A stretch of DNA of 64,000 nucleotides from Microbacterium sp. Leaf320. GTDB lineage: Bacteria; Actinomycetota; Actinomycetes; Actinomycetales; Microbacteriaceae. The stretch covers positions 434,001 to 498,000 of the forward strand of contig NZ_LMOD01000004.1 of NCBI RefSeq assembly GCF_001423485.1, in the 5' to 3' direction. The position numbers and the translations under genes were made by a program. Below are positions 19,035 through 28,085 of the stretch, in pieces (position 1 is the first letter of the stretch; each line of letters starts with the position of its first letter). A model generated the notes under the pieces. That model made no database searches. It had not been told where the DNA came from and worked only from the letters and a program-made list of their open reading frames with translations.

Positions 19035-19066
19035 GGGCCGGGTCCGGTGAATGCCGGACCCGGCCC
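19035..19066. terminator. GC-rich hairpin after the adhesin
   Basis: 13-bp perfect stem (GGGCCGGGTCCGG at 19035-19047, complement at 19054-19066) with a 6-nt loop, six bases after the adhesin stop. Either a terminator or an attenuating element, since the next gene begins only 23 bp later on the same strand. Confidence 0.7.
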
Positions 19067-19089
19067 TGCCCCCTGACCGAAAGCATCCC

Positions 19090-19482
19090 ATGCCCTACCG
19101 GTATCTTCTTGCGTGCGTGGGCGGCGCCGCCCTGATCATCGCCGCAGGCCTCACCCTCTTCACGCTCCTCGCCCCGCAGGCGCCGGCAGGGCCGACGGCT
19201 CGCGACACGGCCGCGGCATTTCTGGCAGAGGTGAACGCCGGCGACTACGACGGCGCGTGCGCGTACGCGTCCGCATCACTCCTCGAGCAAGGACAGCGAC
19301 TGAACCTGGGCTGCCCGGACCTTCTGCGCCTCTACGCCGCTGAAGGCAGCCTCCCTCACGGTGTTGCCCTCACCGCCGACACCCGCTCAACGGGGTCGCT
19401 AGTGATCGTCGGTCTGACGAACTCCGCCGCGCACCTGCACCTCACCCACGACGGTGACACATGGACGGTTGACGTCCGCTAG
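19090..19482 (+). CDS. Small membrane-anchored/secreted protein, unknown
   Basis: 130 aa from the ATG at 19090. An N-terminal hydrophobic segment (LLACVGGAALIIAAGLTLFT) is followed by a compact extracellular domain (TARDTAAAFLAEVNAGDYDG, ACAYASASLLEQGQRLNLGC) and a C-terminal beta strand LHLTHDGDTWTVDVR. The AAAFL...GDYDGAC pattern resembles small NTF2-like/DUF4878-type extracytoplasmic domains; this is inference. Two cysteines could form a disulfide. It lies between the adhesin and the broken pilin subunit, probably in the same operon. Confidence 0.7.
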   Translation: MPYRYLLACVGGAALIIAAGLTLFTLLAPQAPAGPTARDTAAAFLAEVNAGDYDGACAYASASLLEQGQRLNLGCPDLLRLYAAEGSLPHGVALTADTRSTGSLVIVGLTNSAAHLHLTHDGDTWTVDVR

Positions 19483-19789
19483 CCCGAGCGCTGCCGACGC
19501 AGCACGGCGTCCACCGGGGACTCTTCTCGATGCGTCGCCCGATCCGATAAGAGCGTCTCGCCTGCCTGTTGCCGCCTACTGACGCGGCGGTCACTGCACG
19601 ATGCACCGCGCGCACCCAAAATCGCTCCCCACCTACTGCATTTACTCGTAGGTGGCCGGTGCACGGTGTCAGCATGCATCAGACTTTCGATGCCTTTCGC
19701 GGTGCTCTGGGGCCCGTGATCCCGCCTGCGCGCTTGGTTGCGCGCACTCGAACCGGGCACCGCATTGCCTGGTCCCACTTGGAGAGACG
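19483..19789. other. Short intergenic region upstream of the broken pilin gene
   Basis: No gene is supported. The final bases (GGAGAGACG at 19779-19787) form the ribosome site of the next gene. Confidence 0.4.
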
Positions 19790-21720
19790 ATGATCAATCG
19801 AGATTCGCCCGCGCCCGCCCGCGGGACATGGTTCTATCGGGCGTGCATTGCGATGACGGCGATGGCCTTGTGTGCCGGTACGGCCGTATCGTCCAGCGCG
19901 GCCGAGCGGCCCGATACGGCCGAAGCACAGACAATCACCTCCCCTTCTGGGTTCTCGTTGTCGTTCGCAAACGGCCGGTGGTCTACCCCGGTTTCGAGGA
20001 CGGGACTCTGACGGCAACGTCCCGGCTGATGAACCCCGACCCGACCTGCACGCTCGCTTCCACCTGCTGGGACTCTCAGACCTACGGGTTCGCGGACGGT
20101 CAAGCGGCGCTCCAGCTCGTGCTGGAGAACCCGGGACGTCGAGGCGTCGCCCCCTTCGACGGGGTGGATTGGCACGAATGAGCCACGTTCGAGCTCGAGT
20201 TGTCACAACCTGTCGCCGACCCGATCCTCCGCGCCCACGCCGCCGGATCCGCCAGCGCCCCGGTCGGTGCAAGCGATGAGCCAGCGCGGGTGACCGTCAG
20301 TAACTCCACTTTCGGGGTCACCGGTGCGGTGACACCGGCGGGAGAAGAGGTGCCGGTCGCCTTCGCGGACCCGACCGGAACGTTCGCGACCGGGTACGAC
20401 ACCGGCAATGCCACCATCCTCCCCGGCGACCCGGCCAACGAGGTTCCCATGCCGGGGCGGTGCGACACCGACAACTACTACTACACCGACCCCATCGACG
20501 AGGACTAGTTCCTCGGCCTCCCGCTCAACCTCGACAACCCGAATGTCCGCACCGTGACGAACCCTTGCGGGACGGTTCGCATCGACACGGGCGGGGTGCT
20601 CGTCAGCACTCTCAAGCTGCGAGTTCTCGTGCAGGTCATCCTCGACGACGTCGCCAACGGTGTCGAAGGACGCCCCGAAACAAGCTACTTTCCGAGGATC
20701 GTGACGGAGACGTCGCAGGCGTTCACTGTGGAGGTGCGCACCGAGGTCTCCGGATCTCCGGCGGTGATTCCTGCCACGTTCGGACCCGCCACCCACGTTG
20801 TCGCGGGTGCGCGGTTGGGGGCGGAGATCGTGCCCGCATTCGATGACGCCTTCCTCACCGAAGCGCGATCCGGGACAGCAGAGTCCTCCTCAGACACCGG
20901 CTACGACGCTGTGACCACCGCGCAACTGACGGAGCTGTTCGCCGCAGCCGTCCCCGGTGACACGGTCACCGTGCCCGTGCCCATGTCTGGCATCGTCAAA
21001 GACGCCGTTCTTGCCGGGTGGATCGACTTCAACGGCAACGGCACGTTCGACGACACCGAACGCGCTTCCGATACGGTCGCGACGGGGGCGACGGACGGCG
21101 CGTTGACGTGGACCGTCCCTGCCGACTACATCCCGGGCGAGACGTACCTGCGCCTGCGAGTGGGGTTCACGGGCGACCAGCTGCTCAGCCCGGTCGGGAT
21201 GGCGGACTCCGGCGAGGTCGAAGACCACTCGCTGGTTCTGCCCGCCCCTCTTCCTTCCCTGTTCGGATTCCGCGTCGAAAAGGTGGGGGAGTCCATCGAC
21301 GGCACATGGGTGCGCATGGACGGATCAGCGTGGTCGATCCGCCGGGACGACGATGGTCGTCCCGGTGAGCTCGTTGACATCCCGACCGAACCGGTGGAGA
21401 CCGGACTGTTCCAGGTGACCGATATCGCGCCCGGAGCTTACTGGCTGACCGAGACGAAAGCCCCCCATGGTTTCGAACTGCTCGCTGCACCCGTTCCGTT
21501 CACGGTCGGCGCAGATGGTGCGCTCACTCTCACCGCAGCGGGCGACACCGCCGTCACGGTGACAGGCGACACCCTCACCGTGCGCGACGTCCCGGCAGTG
21601 GAACTTCCGGCGACAGGCGGAGCGGGCGCGGACGTGTTCCTCGTGGCGGGGCTCGCGGTGATCGCCGCGACAGCGGGCGCGGTGTACCGCTCCCGTCGCA
21701 GGGACCGTGGGCTCCTCTGA
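19790..21720 (+). pseudogene. LPATG-anchored pilus/surface subunit, disrupted
   Basis: The gene starts well (ATG at 19790, ribosome site GGAGAGACG, signal peptide ACIAMTAMALCAGTAVSSSA, A before ERPD) but shifts frame between about 19970 and 20000. It continues in the next frame as PGFEDGTLTATSRLMNPDPT. It is then broken by TGA at 20179 and TAG at 20506. Translation across both stops is continuous (DGVDWHE*ATFELELS and YYTDPIDED*FLGLPLNL), and a Trp codon would fit both places. Downstream come a GEVED-type motif (MADSGEVEDHSLVLP), a SpaA-like beta domain with the E-box-like YWLTETKAPHGFELL, and LPATGG with hydrophobic tail and RSRRRDRG. Originally a roughly 640-aa pilus subunit. Confidence 0.8.
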
Positions 21721-21784
21721 CCCAGCAGGACCGTACAACATTCACGACCACCCGGGGGGAACCCGGTCACGGAAAGAGAAGGTA

Positions 21785-23275
21785 ATGAACACTCCCACAA
21801 CACGTCGGTGGCACCGGCTTGCGGCGACAGCTGTCGCCCTTGCCGCTGCCGCCCTGAGTTTCGCCACCCCGGCGACCGCCGCGAACGTGGTGGATGCGGA
21901 ACGGCGAGGATCCTTGACGATCCACAAGTACGACGCGCCTGTCGACCGGACCGGACTTGCCAACAACGGCACGGAACAGCAGGTCGCTCTCGACCCGCTT
22001 GCCGGTGTCGGCTTCACCGTCTATAAGGTCGACGGCATCGACCTCACCACCAACAGCGGCTGGACCGACACCTCTGAACTGTACGACCGGTTCGACGGGA
22101 CCTCCGACTCCGTCACCAGCGCCGGTTACACGCTGAGTGCGAGCCGGGGCGAGCAGCTCACGAACACTGCTGGGGAGATCGCGCTCACCGACCTGGACCT
22201 GGGCCTGTACTTCGTGGTGGAGACCAGCCCGCTGCCGGGGGCCACCGCCGTCTCACCGTTCCTCGTGACGATCCCGCTCACAGATCCCGACAACCTTGAC
22301 GCGTGGCTGTACGACGTGCACGTCTACCCGAAGAATGCTCTCACCGGGGCCGTCAAGGACGTCGATGACGCCAGCGACGTCCAGCTCGGTGACGAACTGG
22401 TGTTCACGATCACCACAGATATCCCTAATGTGGACATCATCGACGGGTACAAGGTCGTGGACGACCTGGACGACAAGCTCGACTACCAGTCGACCCGTGT
22501 GACCCTTGACGATGGAACCGTCCTGCAGGTCGGGACCCACTACGACCTCACGCCCACCGCTCCTACCGCAGCCGGTCCGGTCGTGGAAGTGGTTTTCACC
22601 TCCGCCGGGCGTGAGCTCCTCGCCGCGAACACCGACCTGCGTGTCGTGACCGAAATCACCACCACCGTGAACACCATCGGGGAGATCGCCAACACGGCCC
22701 TGCTCTACCCGAACGCACCGTCGTTCAGTGTTCGTCCCGGTGAGCCCGGCGGCCCGCCCGTCACGCCCGAGGTCGTCACGAAGTGGGGCGAGATCACCAT
22801 TCAGAAGACCACGAAGGAAGCAGCCCCCCTGCAGGGCGCCGTGTTCTCGGTATACACGTCCGAGGCAGACGCGCGCGCGGGGGAGAACCCGCTCTCTCTC
22901 GCCGGGGCGACCACCTTCGCCGTCGGGGAGGACGGCACGCTCACCCTCTCCGGGCTGCGCTACTCCGGCTGGGCGAACAACGCGGAGGTGTCCCCGGGAG
23001 AGGCTGGCTACCAGCAGTACTGGCTGGTGGAGGTCGTCGCTCCCAGCGGGTACGAGAAGCTTTCCGAACCGATCCCGTTCGAGGTCACCGCGCAGACGAC
23101 TGCCGTGGGCATCGACCTGGATGTCGTCAACGTCAAGAGCAACGGCGGGTTCCCGCTGCCTCTGACCGGCGGCGCAGGTACTGTCCTGTTCATCGTGGGT
23201 GGTGTCGCGGTGCTCGTCGGCGTGACGATCCTCACCCTCCGCACTCGTCGCCGGGCTTCCGCCGCAACCGAGTGA
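21785..23275 (+). CDS. Major pilin, SpaH/EbpB family (LPLTG)
   Basis: 496 aa from the ATG at 21785 with AGAAGG upstream. A signal peptide ends near ATPATAA. The pilin motif WLYDVHVYPKN places the polymerising lysine at Lys183. An isopeptide candidate lysine in the N-terminal domain is Lys48 (TIHKYD). The E-box YWLVEVVAPSGY has Glu416. The sorting signal LPLTG is at 458-462, followed by a hydrophobic segment and RTRRRASAATE. In characterised Gram-positive pili the sortase joins the LPxTG threonine of one subunit to the pilin-motif lysine of the next, giving a covalent shaft. The class C sortase follows 55 bp downstream. Confidence 0.95.
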   Translation: MNTPTTRRWHRLAATAVALAAAALSFATPATAANVVDAERRGSLTIHKYDAPVDRTGLANNGTEQQVALDPLAGVGFTVYKVDGIDLTTNSGWTDTSELYDRFDGTSDSVTSAGYTLSASRGEQLTNTAGEIALTDLDLGLYFVVETSPLPGATAVSPFLVTIPLTDPDNLDAWLYDVHVYPKNALTGAVKDVDDASDVQLGDELVFTITTDIPNVDIIDGYKVVDDLDDKLDYQSTRVTLDDGTVLQVGTHYDLTPTAPTAAGPVVEVVFTSAGRELLAANTDLRVVTEITTTVNTIGEIANTALLYPNAPSFSVRPGEPGGPPVTPEVVTKWGEITIQKTTKEAAPLQGAVFSVYTSEADARAGENPLSLAGATTFAVGEDGTLTLSGLRYSGWANNAEVSPGEAGYQQYWLVEVVAPSGYEKLSEPIPFEVTAQTTAVGIDLDVVNVKSNGGFPLPLTGGAGTVLFIVGGVAVLVGVTILTLRTRRRASAATE

Positions 23276-23280
23276 CCCCC

Positions 23281-23313
23281 GGGCCGGGTCTGCGTGCTGC
23301 GCAGACCCGGCCC
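23281..23313. terminator. GC-rich hairpin between pilin and sortase
   Basis: 14-bp perfect stem (GGGCCGGGTCTGCG at 23281-23294, complement at 23300-23313), 5-nt loop, five bases after the pilin stop and 17 bases before the sortase start. It may be a partial terminator that sets pilin above sortase expression. Confidence 0.72.
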
Positions 23314-23330
23314 CTCACCTCCCCGCACCT

Positions 23331-24290
23331 ATGACTGCACACCCGCCGGCTCACCTCACCCGACGCGCTCTCGCGGACGCCTCCCGCCGCCGCCCTCCCG
23401 CCTGGGGATGGACGCAACGCCTGACCGTCGTCGGTGCGATCCTCGGTGCACTGATCCTCGCCTACCCGAGCGCGGCCGCATGGATGTCCGCGTGGGCTCA
23501 CGCCACGGACGTCGACGGCTACGTCAACAGCGTCGCCGCGCTCCCCACCGATACCACGACCGCGCTCCTGGAGAGTGCGCACGCGTTCAACGACACACTG
23601 CCGGACGGTCCCCTGCGTGACCCGTACGCCCTCGACCGGGACGGTACTCCGATCACTGTTGACGATCATCAGGGCAGGTACGCCGACTCGTTGCGGGTGG
23701 ACGGTACCGACACCATCGCCCGTATCCGCATACCCTCCTTGGGTGTGGACCTGCCGGTACTGCACGGAACGACGGATGAGACCCTCACCCGCGGTATCGG
23801 CCACCTCTACGGCAGTTCCCTTCCTGTGGGAGGCCCCGACACCCACACCGTTCTCACCGGCCACACCGGCCACATCTCTGGGACGTTCTTCGATGACATT
23901 CGTGACCTTCGTGCCGGGGACCGTATCCTCATCGATGTGCTCGGGCGCACTCTCACCTATGAGGTGGACGAACGGGCCACCGTTCTGCCCACGGAGATCG
24001 ACGCGTTGCGGCGAGTGGACGGCAAGGACTACCTCACGCTCGTGACCTGCACGCCCACGGGAGTGAACACCCACCGGCTCCTCGTGCGGGCCGAACGCGT
24101 TGAGACGGACGTCGCTGCGGACCGCTCGGACACCCTCGCCGATGCGCAGGCAACGGGGCCCGGAATCCCGTGGTGGGCAATCCTGGTCGTCGGTGTCCCC
24201 ACGGTCGTGTTCGTGCTGGTGAGGCCGCGCCGTGTCGGAGCCGCCGCTTGGCGCCGACCCCAGGACCCACCCCCGGCTCCGGTGAACTGA
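23331..24290 (+). CDS. Class C sortase (pilus polymerase)
   Basis: 319 aa. N-terminal membrane segment (VVGAILGALILAYPSAAAW), then the sortase barrel with catalytic His178 (VLTGHTG), Cys240 (TLVTCTPTGVNTHRLLVR) and Arg253. A C-terminal membrane segment (WWAILVVGVPTVVFVLV) follows, which is typical of class C. The lid motif appears as DPY (97-99) where characterised enzymes have DPF/W. It should polymerise the SpaH-type pilin encoded just upstream and attach tip or base subunits. It is the last gene of the cluster. Confidence 0.95.
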   Translation: MTAHPPAHLTRRALADASRRRPPAWGWTQRLTVVGAILGALILAYPSAAAWMSAWAHATDVDGYVNSVAALPTDTTTALLESAHAFNDTLPDGPLRDPYALDRDGTPITVDDHQGRYADSLRVDGTDTIARIRIPSLGVDLPVLHGTTDETLTRGIGHLYGSSLPVGGPDTHTVLTGHTGHISGTFFDDIRDLRAGDRILIDVLGRTLTYEVDERATVLPTEIDALRRVDGKDYLTLVTCTPTGVNTHRLLVRAERVETDVAADRSDTLADAQATGPGIPWWAILVVGVPTVVFVLVRPRRVGAAAWRRPQDPPPAPVN

Positions 24291-24362
24291 CCTCTCCACC
24301 GCAGTGGCCGACGGGGTCCCCGGCGGATCCACAGTGCGTGGACCTGTCGTGGCGGTGACGTG

Positions 24363-24947
24363 TCAGTGTGTGGGGGCGTCCGGGTCTGCGGGGACGAGTG
24401 AGCGGATCGCGGCCCGCCGGGACGGGAACATCGTCAGCGTAGTGCTATGCGCACCGTGGGGGAGTGCGGCGAAACTCCCGCACGTGGCCCAGACTGCGCC
24501 GAGGACGAGACGGCGATTCACCCGCGGACGGACCCCGCGTCCGTGACCGCCGAGGAACACCAGCCCGAGGGCGTCGACGAACACCTGTCCGTACTTCGAT
24601 GCGAGCGAGCGAGGGACCGGAACGGTCCTCCCCGCCGACTCCGCGGGCGGCCATGCCGCCGGAGTGAGGTGGTACCCGGACGCGTGGAGAACTCTCTGCA
24701 GTGCTTCCTTGCGGGACGAAGTCGGTGACCCAAGCATCCAGTTCCCGAAATCTCGGGCCACCCAGGAGTCATCGGCGGCTTCGACGTATCCGACACGGTG
24801 CGCGTGGTGGCCGGGTCCGGCCGCCCGAGTGAACTGCGGGGCGTCGGGCGGGAACACATATACGCGGCCGCACCCCGTCAGGGTCACATCGCGAGGGCGA
24901 ACAGGCGTGGACGTTGTTGGGTGACGCGGGGAGCGGGAGGTGATCAT
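24363..24947 (-). CDS. Hypothetical protein, convergent to the sortase
   Basis: 194 aa from the ATG at 24947 (GAGGAG upstream). No signal peptide or membrane segment. The visible order is RDVTLTGCGRVYVFPPDAPQ, GYVEAADDSWVARDFGNWML, KEALQRVLHASGYHLTPAAW, SKYGQVFVDALGLVFLGGHG and RSLVPADPDA. The composition is protein-like in the first two thirds; I do not recognise the family. It is convergent with the sortase gene and not obviously linked to the pilus. Confidence 0.5.
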   Translation of the reverse strand: MITSRSPRHPTTSTPVRPRDVTLTGCGRVYVFPPDAPQFTRAAGPGHHAHRVGYVEAADDSWVARDFGNWMLGSPTSSRKEALQRVLHASGYHLTPAAWPPAESAGRTVPVPRSLASKYGQVFVDALGLVFLGGHGRGVRPRVNRRLVLGAVWATCGSFAALPHGAHSTTLTMFPSRRAAIRSLVPADPDAPTH

Positions 24948-25185
24948 AGGGGCTCCTCGAGCTGCGGGGACAAGCACAGGTTACCGTCGCGCGTCGGCCG
25001 GACGGAGGCCGCTTGCTCAGGTGCCGTGCGCGGCGCCCGGTGGCGCAGTGTCCCCGGGGGCGCGGGACGTGGTCTTTTGGGACCTTTACGTGTGCTGCAC
25101 CGTCTCATTCAGCGCACGCGGGCCGAGTGGGGCGGCGTCCCCGCCTTAGAGAACCCGGGGGCAGCGCAGGCTCGGCGGTCGCGTC

Positions 25186-25667
25186 ATGGTGGCCCCGAAC
25201 TCGCGTCCGCGTCGGAGAACGTCGCGGTTGCGGGGGACCCGCTTGTGGTGGTGGAGGACGATGATGACGCTCCTACCGTGCGGGCTGAGCTCAGCGAGAC
25301 CGGTCAGGCGTCCTTCCAGGCGCACGTCTCGGCGTCCTCGCGAGAATGCTTGGCGTCGACGGCGTTGACGACTGCGTGCGGGTTGGACGTGTCCAGCTAC
25401 GGGCAGGACGCGGACGACCGCGCCGACGAGACGGTCGTACCTACACTCACGGCTGGTAGTGAATTCGCACTGGCCTCCGTGTCGGGCGAGAGGGGAACGA
25501 ACTCTGTGGTGTCGGCGTACACGTACATCGACATCGACATCGTCCTCGAGGGGCCAAACGCCGCCGGAGACCGCCGGTCGTTCGCTGTCCTCTCCGGTGC
25601 GCGTCTGCGCACCCCCAGCGCGGACTTCGCCGCTGAGACACCCGCGGTGGTGTGGGAGCTGCCGTAA
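25186..25667 (+). pseudogene. Remnant of an exported-type protein, 5' end lost
   Basis: The frame ending at 25667 looks coding in its later part (LSETGQASFQAHVSASSREC, ACGLDVSSYGQDADDRADET, VVSAYTYIDIDIVLEGPNAA, SFAVLSGARLRTPSADFAAE, TPAVVWELP). Upstream it dissolves into Arg/Gly-rich translation without a ribosome site or signal peptide. I read it as the 3' part of a decayed gene of unknown family. Confidence 0.35.
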
Positions 25668-26278
25668 CCGCCTCCCGTTCGTTCTCGCCGCACCTCGGGC
25701 TGGGCTCTGTGCTCGTTGGCGCAGAGTTCACCCCGTCTTGTCGTGTGGGAACCGCCTTCTCGTCCCGTCGTGTGCGAAGAAGGGCAGAACCGGTCACCGG
25801 GGAGCACGCCCCTGGTCGCAGCACAGAGTGGACGACCGGGCACATGTCGCGACACCGACCGCTCGCATTTTCGCGGAACGGGAACGCGGTCTCGTGTGCT
25901 GGCTCGATGGGGTCGGGTGAGGATCGCGCGGCCCGGTCGCATGAGGGCGAGTACCCCGGAGGGCGCTCACCGCTCCGGTCAGCATGGTCGCGCTGCGCGT
26001 CGCGGTGGATTACTGCACGGTGAACGCGGGGCGGGGCGGGGCGGGGCGGGGTGCTCCGGGTTCCCTCGCTCTTCGCAGCGTGGCCCACGGTGGATGCCGG
26101 GAGCGGCAGGAGGATCCTCGGCCGAGCAGAAGAGCCGAGAAGACGATTCGTGGTCCAGGCGGGGCCAGTGATTGTTCGGCCGGGAGAGCATGGTGCGGGA
26201 TGGGCGCGGGGAACAGGAGATTCCGTGCTGTCGGTGCGACATGCACGGGGCTCTCCTCGTCGCGGGGGAGGGGGCGTG
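25668..26278. other. Intergenic stretch, nothing recognised
   Basis: This lies between a decayed gene and the 3' end of the LAATG surface protein. It contains a short GGGGC-rich run near 26029-26050 (GCGGGGCGGGGCGGGGCGGG) but no supported gene. Confidence 0.4.
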
Positions 26279-27511
26279 TCAGCGTGTGCGACGGAGTGCG
26301 CGGCGTGGGGCGCGGGCTGCGAACACCAGGCCCGACAGCATCAGCAGCGTCCCCGCTAGGGCTCCGGCTCCGAGCGTGCCACCGGTCGCGGCGAGGGCGG
26401 AGGGGGAGGAGGTCGCGGCCTGGCCCTGTGGTGCACTGTCCACCGAGACCACGGGGGGAGTGTCCGTGGTGTCTGGGGTCGTGGGTACCGGCGGGACTTC
26501 AGCGGCGGGGGGCGCGGGCGACGTGGGAGGTGCGGGCACCGCACCGGTCCCGTCGCCCCCGGCGTTCGCGCGCGTGACGGAGGAGTGTGCCGCCCGCGGG
26601 TCGTCGCCGACGTGGATGGTTCCTTCACCCTGGTAGGTCTGCGCGGAGGGGTCGTCCACGTTCGTGGCGTACGTTACGGCGATGATCTCGTGGTCGCCGG
26701 CCGCACGGTGCAGGGTGACACGGATGCTGGTGCTGTCACAGTCGACGGAGTAGTCGCCGGCGGGAACGGGGGTGAGGTTGGTCAGCCATCCCGTGCCGGC
26801 CTGATATGTTTCCGTCCGCTCCACACGGATCGGCTTGTCGCATGCGAGCGACTGTCCCGGTCCGGGTGTGGCGCTGAGAACCACGGACGGCAACGGCCCG
26901 AGGGGTGTCTGCAATGACCAGCTGATCGCCCCCGTCGGGGAAACGGTGCCCTGATCGGCTGGGTCGGTCCAGTAGCCCGCGAGCTGCGGTTTCGTGCGGT
27001 CAACTTCATCGACGCTGAGAACACGCACCACATCCTGGAACGGCGTCCCGTCGGCGGTGAACGCGACAGGCACATCCACGCCGGGAGCCTGGTCGGTGTA
27101 GAAGGTGGCGTCGAAGAACGCCGCGCCTGACACATCCGCGTGCGTGTCCACCCAGTCGGTGAGCGTGAAGGTGATTGTCGCGCCGGTCACGACCGCGTCC
27201 GCAACCTTCACGCCCTGCGCGTCGGTGAGAGCGAACCCTGCGGTGAGAGGTGTGAGCTGTCCGGGCATCGCGACTGTGAACGTATCACCGGTGTGCGCGG
27301 TGTCCGGTACCGTCCATTCCAGCTCGACCTTCACCGGCGCGAACGGTGCGGCCTGCGCGTCGACGACACGGATGCCGGTGATCGCGCCCGGAACGGGCGC
27401 TGCCCAGGCGCCGGACGGTGCGCACACCCCGAGGATGACGGTCCCGAGGGCGAGGGAAGAGGCGAGGGCGGTAATGCGGCGACGCGGATGCGTGCGAGGG
27501 CGTGCAGTCAT
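26279..27511 (-). CDS. Cell-wall-anchored Ig-like/MSCRAMM-type adhesin (LAATG)
   Basis: 410 aa from the ATG at 27511 with GGAG upstream. A signal peptide (ITALASSLALGTVILGVCAP, SGAWA before APVPG) is followed by two Ig-like domains of the SdrD_B/Cna adhesive type (VKVELEWTVPDTAHTGDTFT, TPLTAGFALTDAQGVKVADA, VDTHADVSGAAFFDATFYTD, GTVSPTGAISWSLQTPLG). A long Pro/Thr linker leads to LAATG (from 373), a hydrophobic span and RAPRRALRRTR. The DEV-IgG-like architecture resembles ligand-binding adhesins of Gram-positives. It is transcribed away from the DUF11 surface gene. Confidence 0.85.
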   Translation of the reverse strand: MTARPRTHPRRRITALASSLALGTVILGVCAPSGAWAAPVPGAITGIRVVDAQAAPFAPVKVELEWTVPDTAHTGDTFTVAMPGQLTPLTAGFALTDAQGVKVADAVVTGATITFTLTDWVDTHADVSGAAFFDATFYTDQAPGVDVPVAFTADGTPFQDVVRVLSVDEVDRTKPQLAGYWTDPADQGTVSPTGAISWSLQTPLGPLPSVVLSATPGPGQSLACDKPIRVERTETYQAGTGWLTNLTPVPAGDYSVDCDSTSIRVTLHRAAGDHEIIAVTYATNVDDPSAQTYQGEGTIHVGDDPRAAHSSVTRANAGGDGTGAVPAPPTSPAPPAAEVPPVPTTPDTTDTPPVVSVDSAPQGQAATSSPSALAATGGTLGAGALAGTLLMLSGLVFAARAPRRALRRTR

Positions 27512-28085
27512 GCGTATGCTCCAGGTGGGGGCGGGTTCGGGTGGAGGCGGCCGAGTGTGCCCGACCGGTCTGCGATCCACGGTAGACGGCGTGACCGGTC
27601 ACCGCGGAGATGCGCCGGTGGGTTGCGTGACCATGCGGCATCTTTGCGTGGCCGGGCTGCGAGGTGTGCGTGTCCGCTCACGCTCGGTTACGTGTGCGAG
27701 CTGTGCCGTGTCGGCGCGGCGGCGTTCGGGACACGAGTGGCGGCGGGGTGGCAGTCAGCTGCCGCATGCCCGCCTCGTCCGCTGTGGATGATCTTTTCGG
27801 ATCCCGCGGATGCGTCGGCGGCGCGCAGCGTCACACTGGGGGAGCGGACAGCATCGAGATCGTCTCTCTCGGCGACGGTTCGCTCATCTGCACGTCATTA
27901 CCGCGGAGAACGGTGTGGTGACCACTGCATTGTGCTCCGTGACTACGTAATCGGGCGTTGTGGCTGAGAGTCGTCGTCCGCCATCTTCTATGTTCGACAG
28001 ATTCGGGGTACTTCTGGTCTGCCGTGAATCGGTGCGGCCTTGATGCTCGTGCACAGGAACTGTTTACTGTCTGGGAAGGAACGTC
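27512..28085. other. Divergent promoter region between two surface genes
   Basis: No gene is supported. It should hold the promoters for the LAATG adhesin (minus) and the DUF11 surface gene (plus). GGGAAGGAACG at 28073-28083 is the ribosome site of the latter. Confidence 0.4.

Noticed and set aside
26029..26050. GGGGC-rich tandem run as a possible regulatory repeat or G-quadruplex
   Set aside because: Short, within a gene-poor GC-rich stretch, with no link to a promoter.
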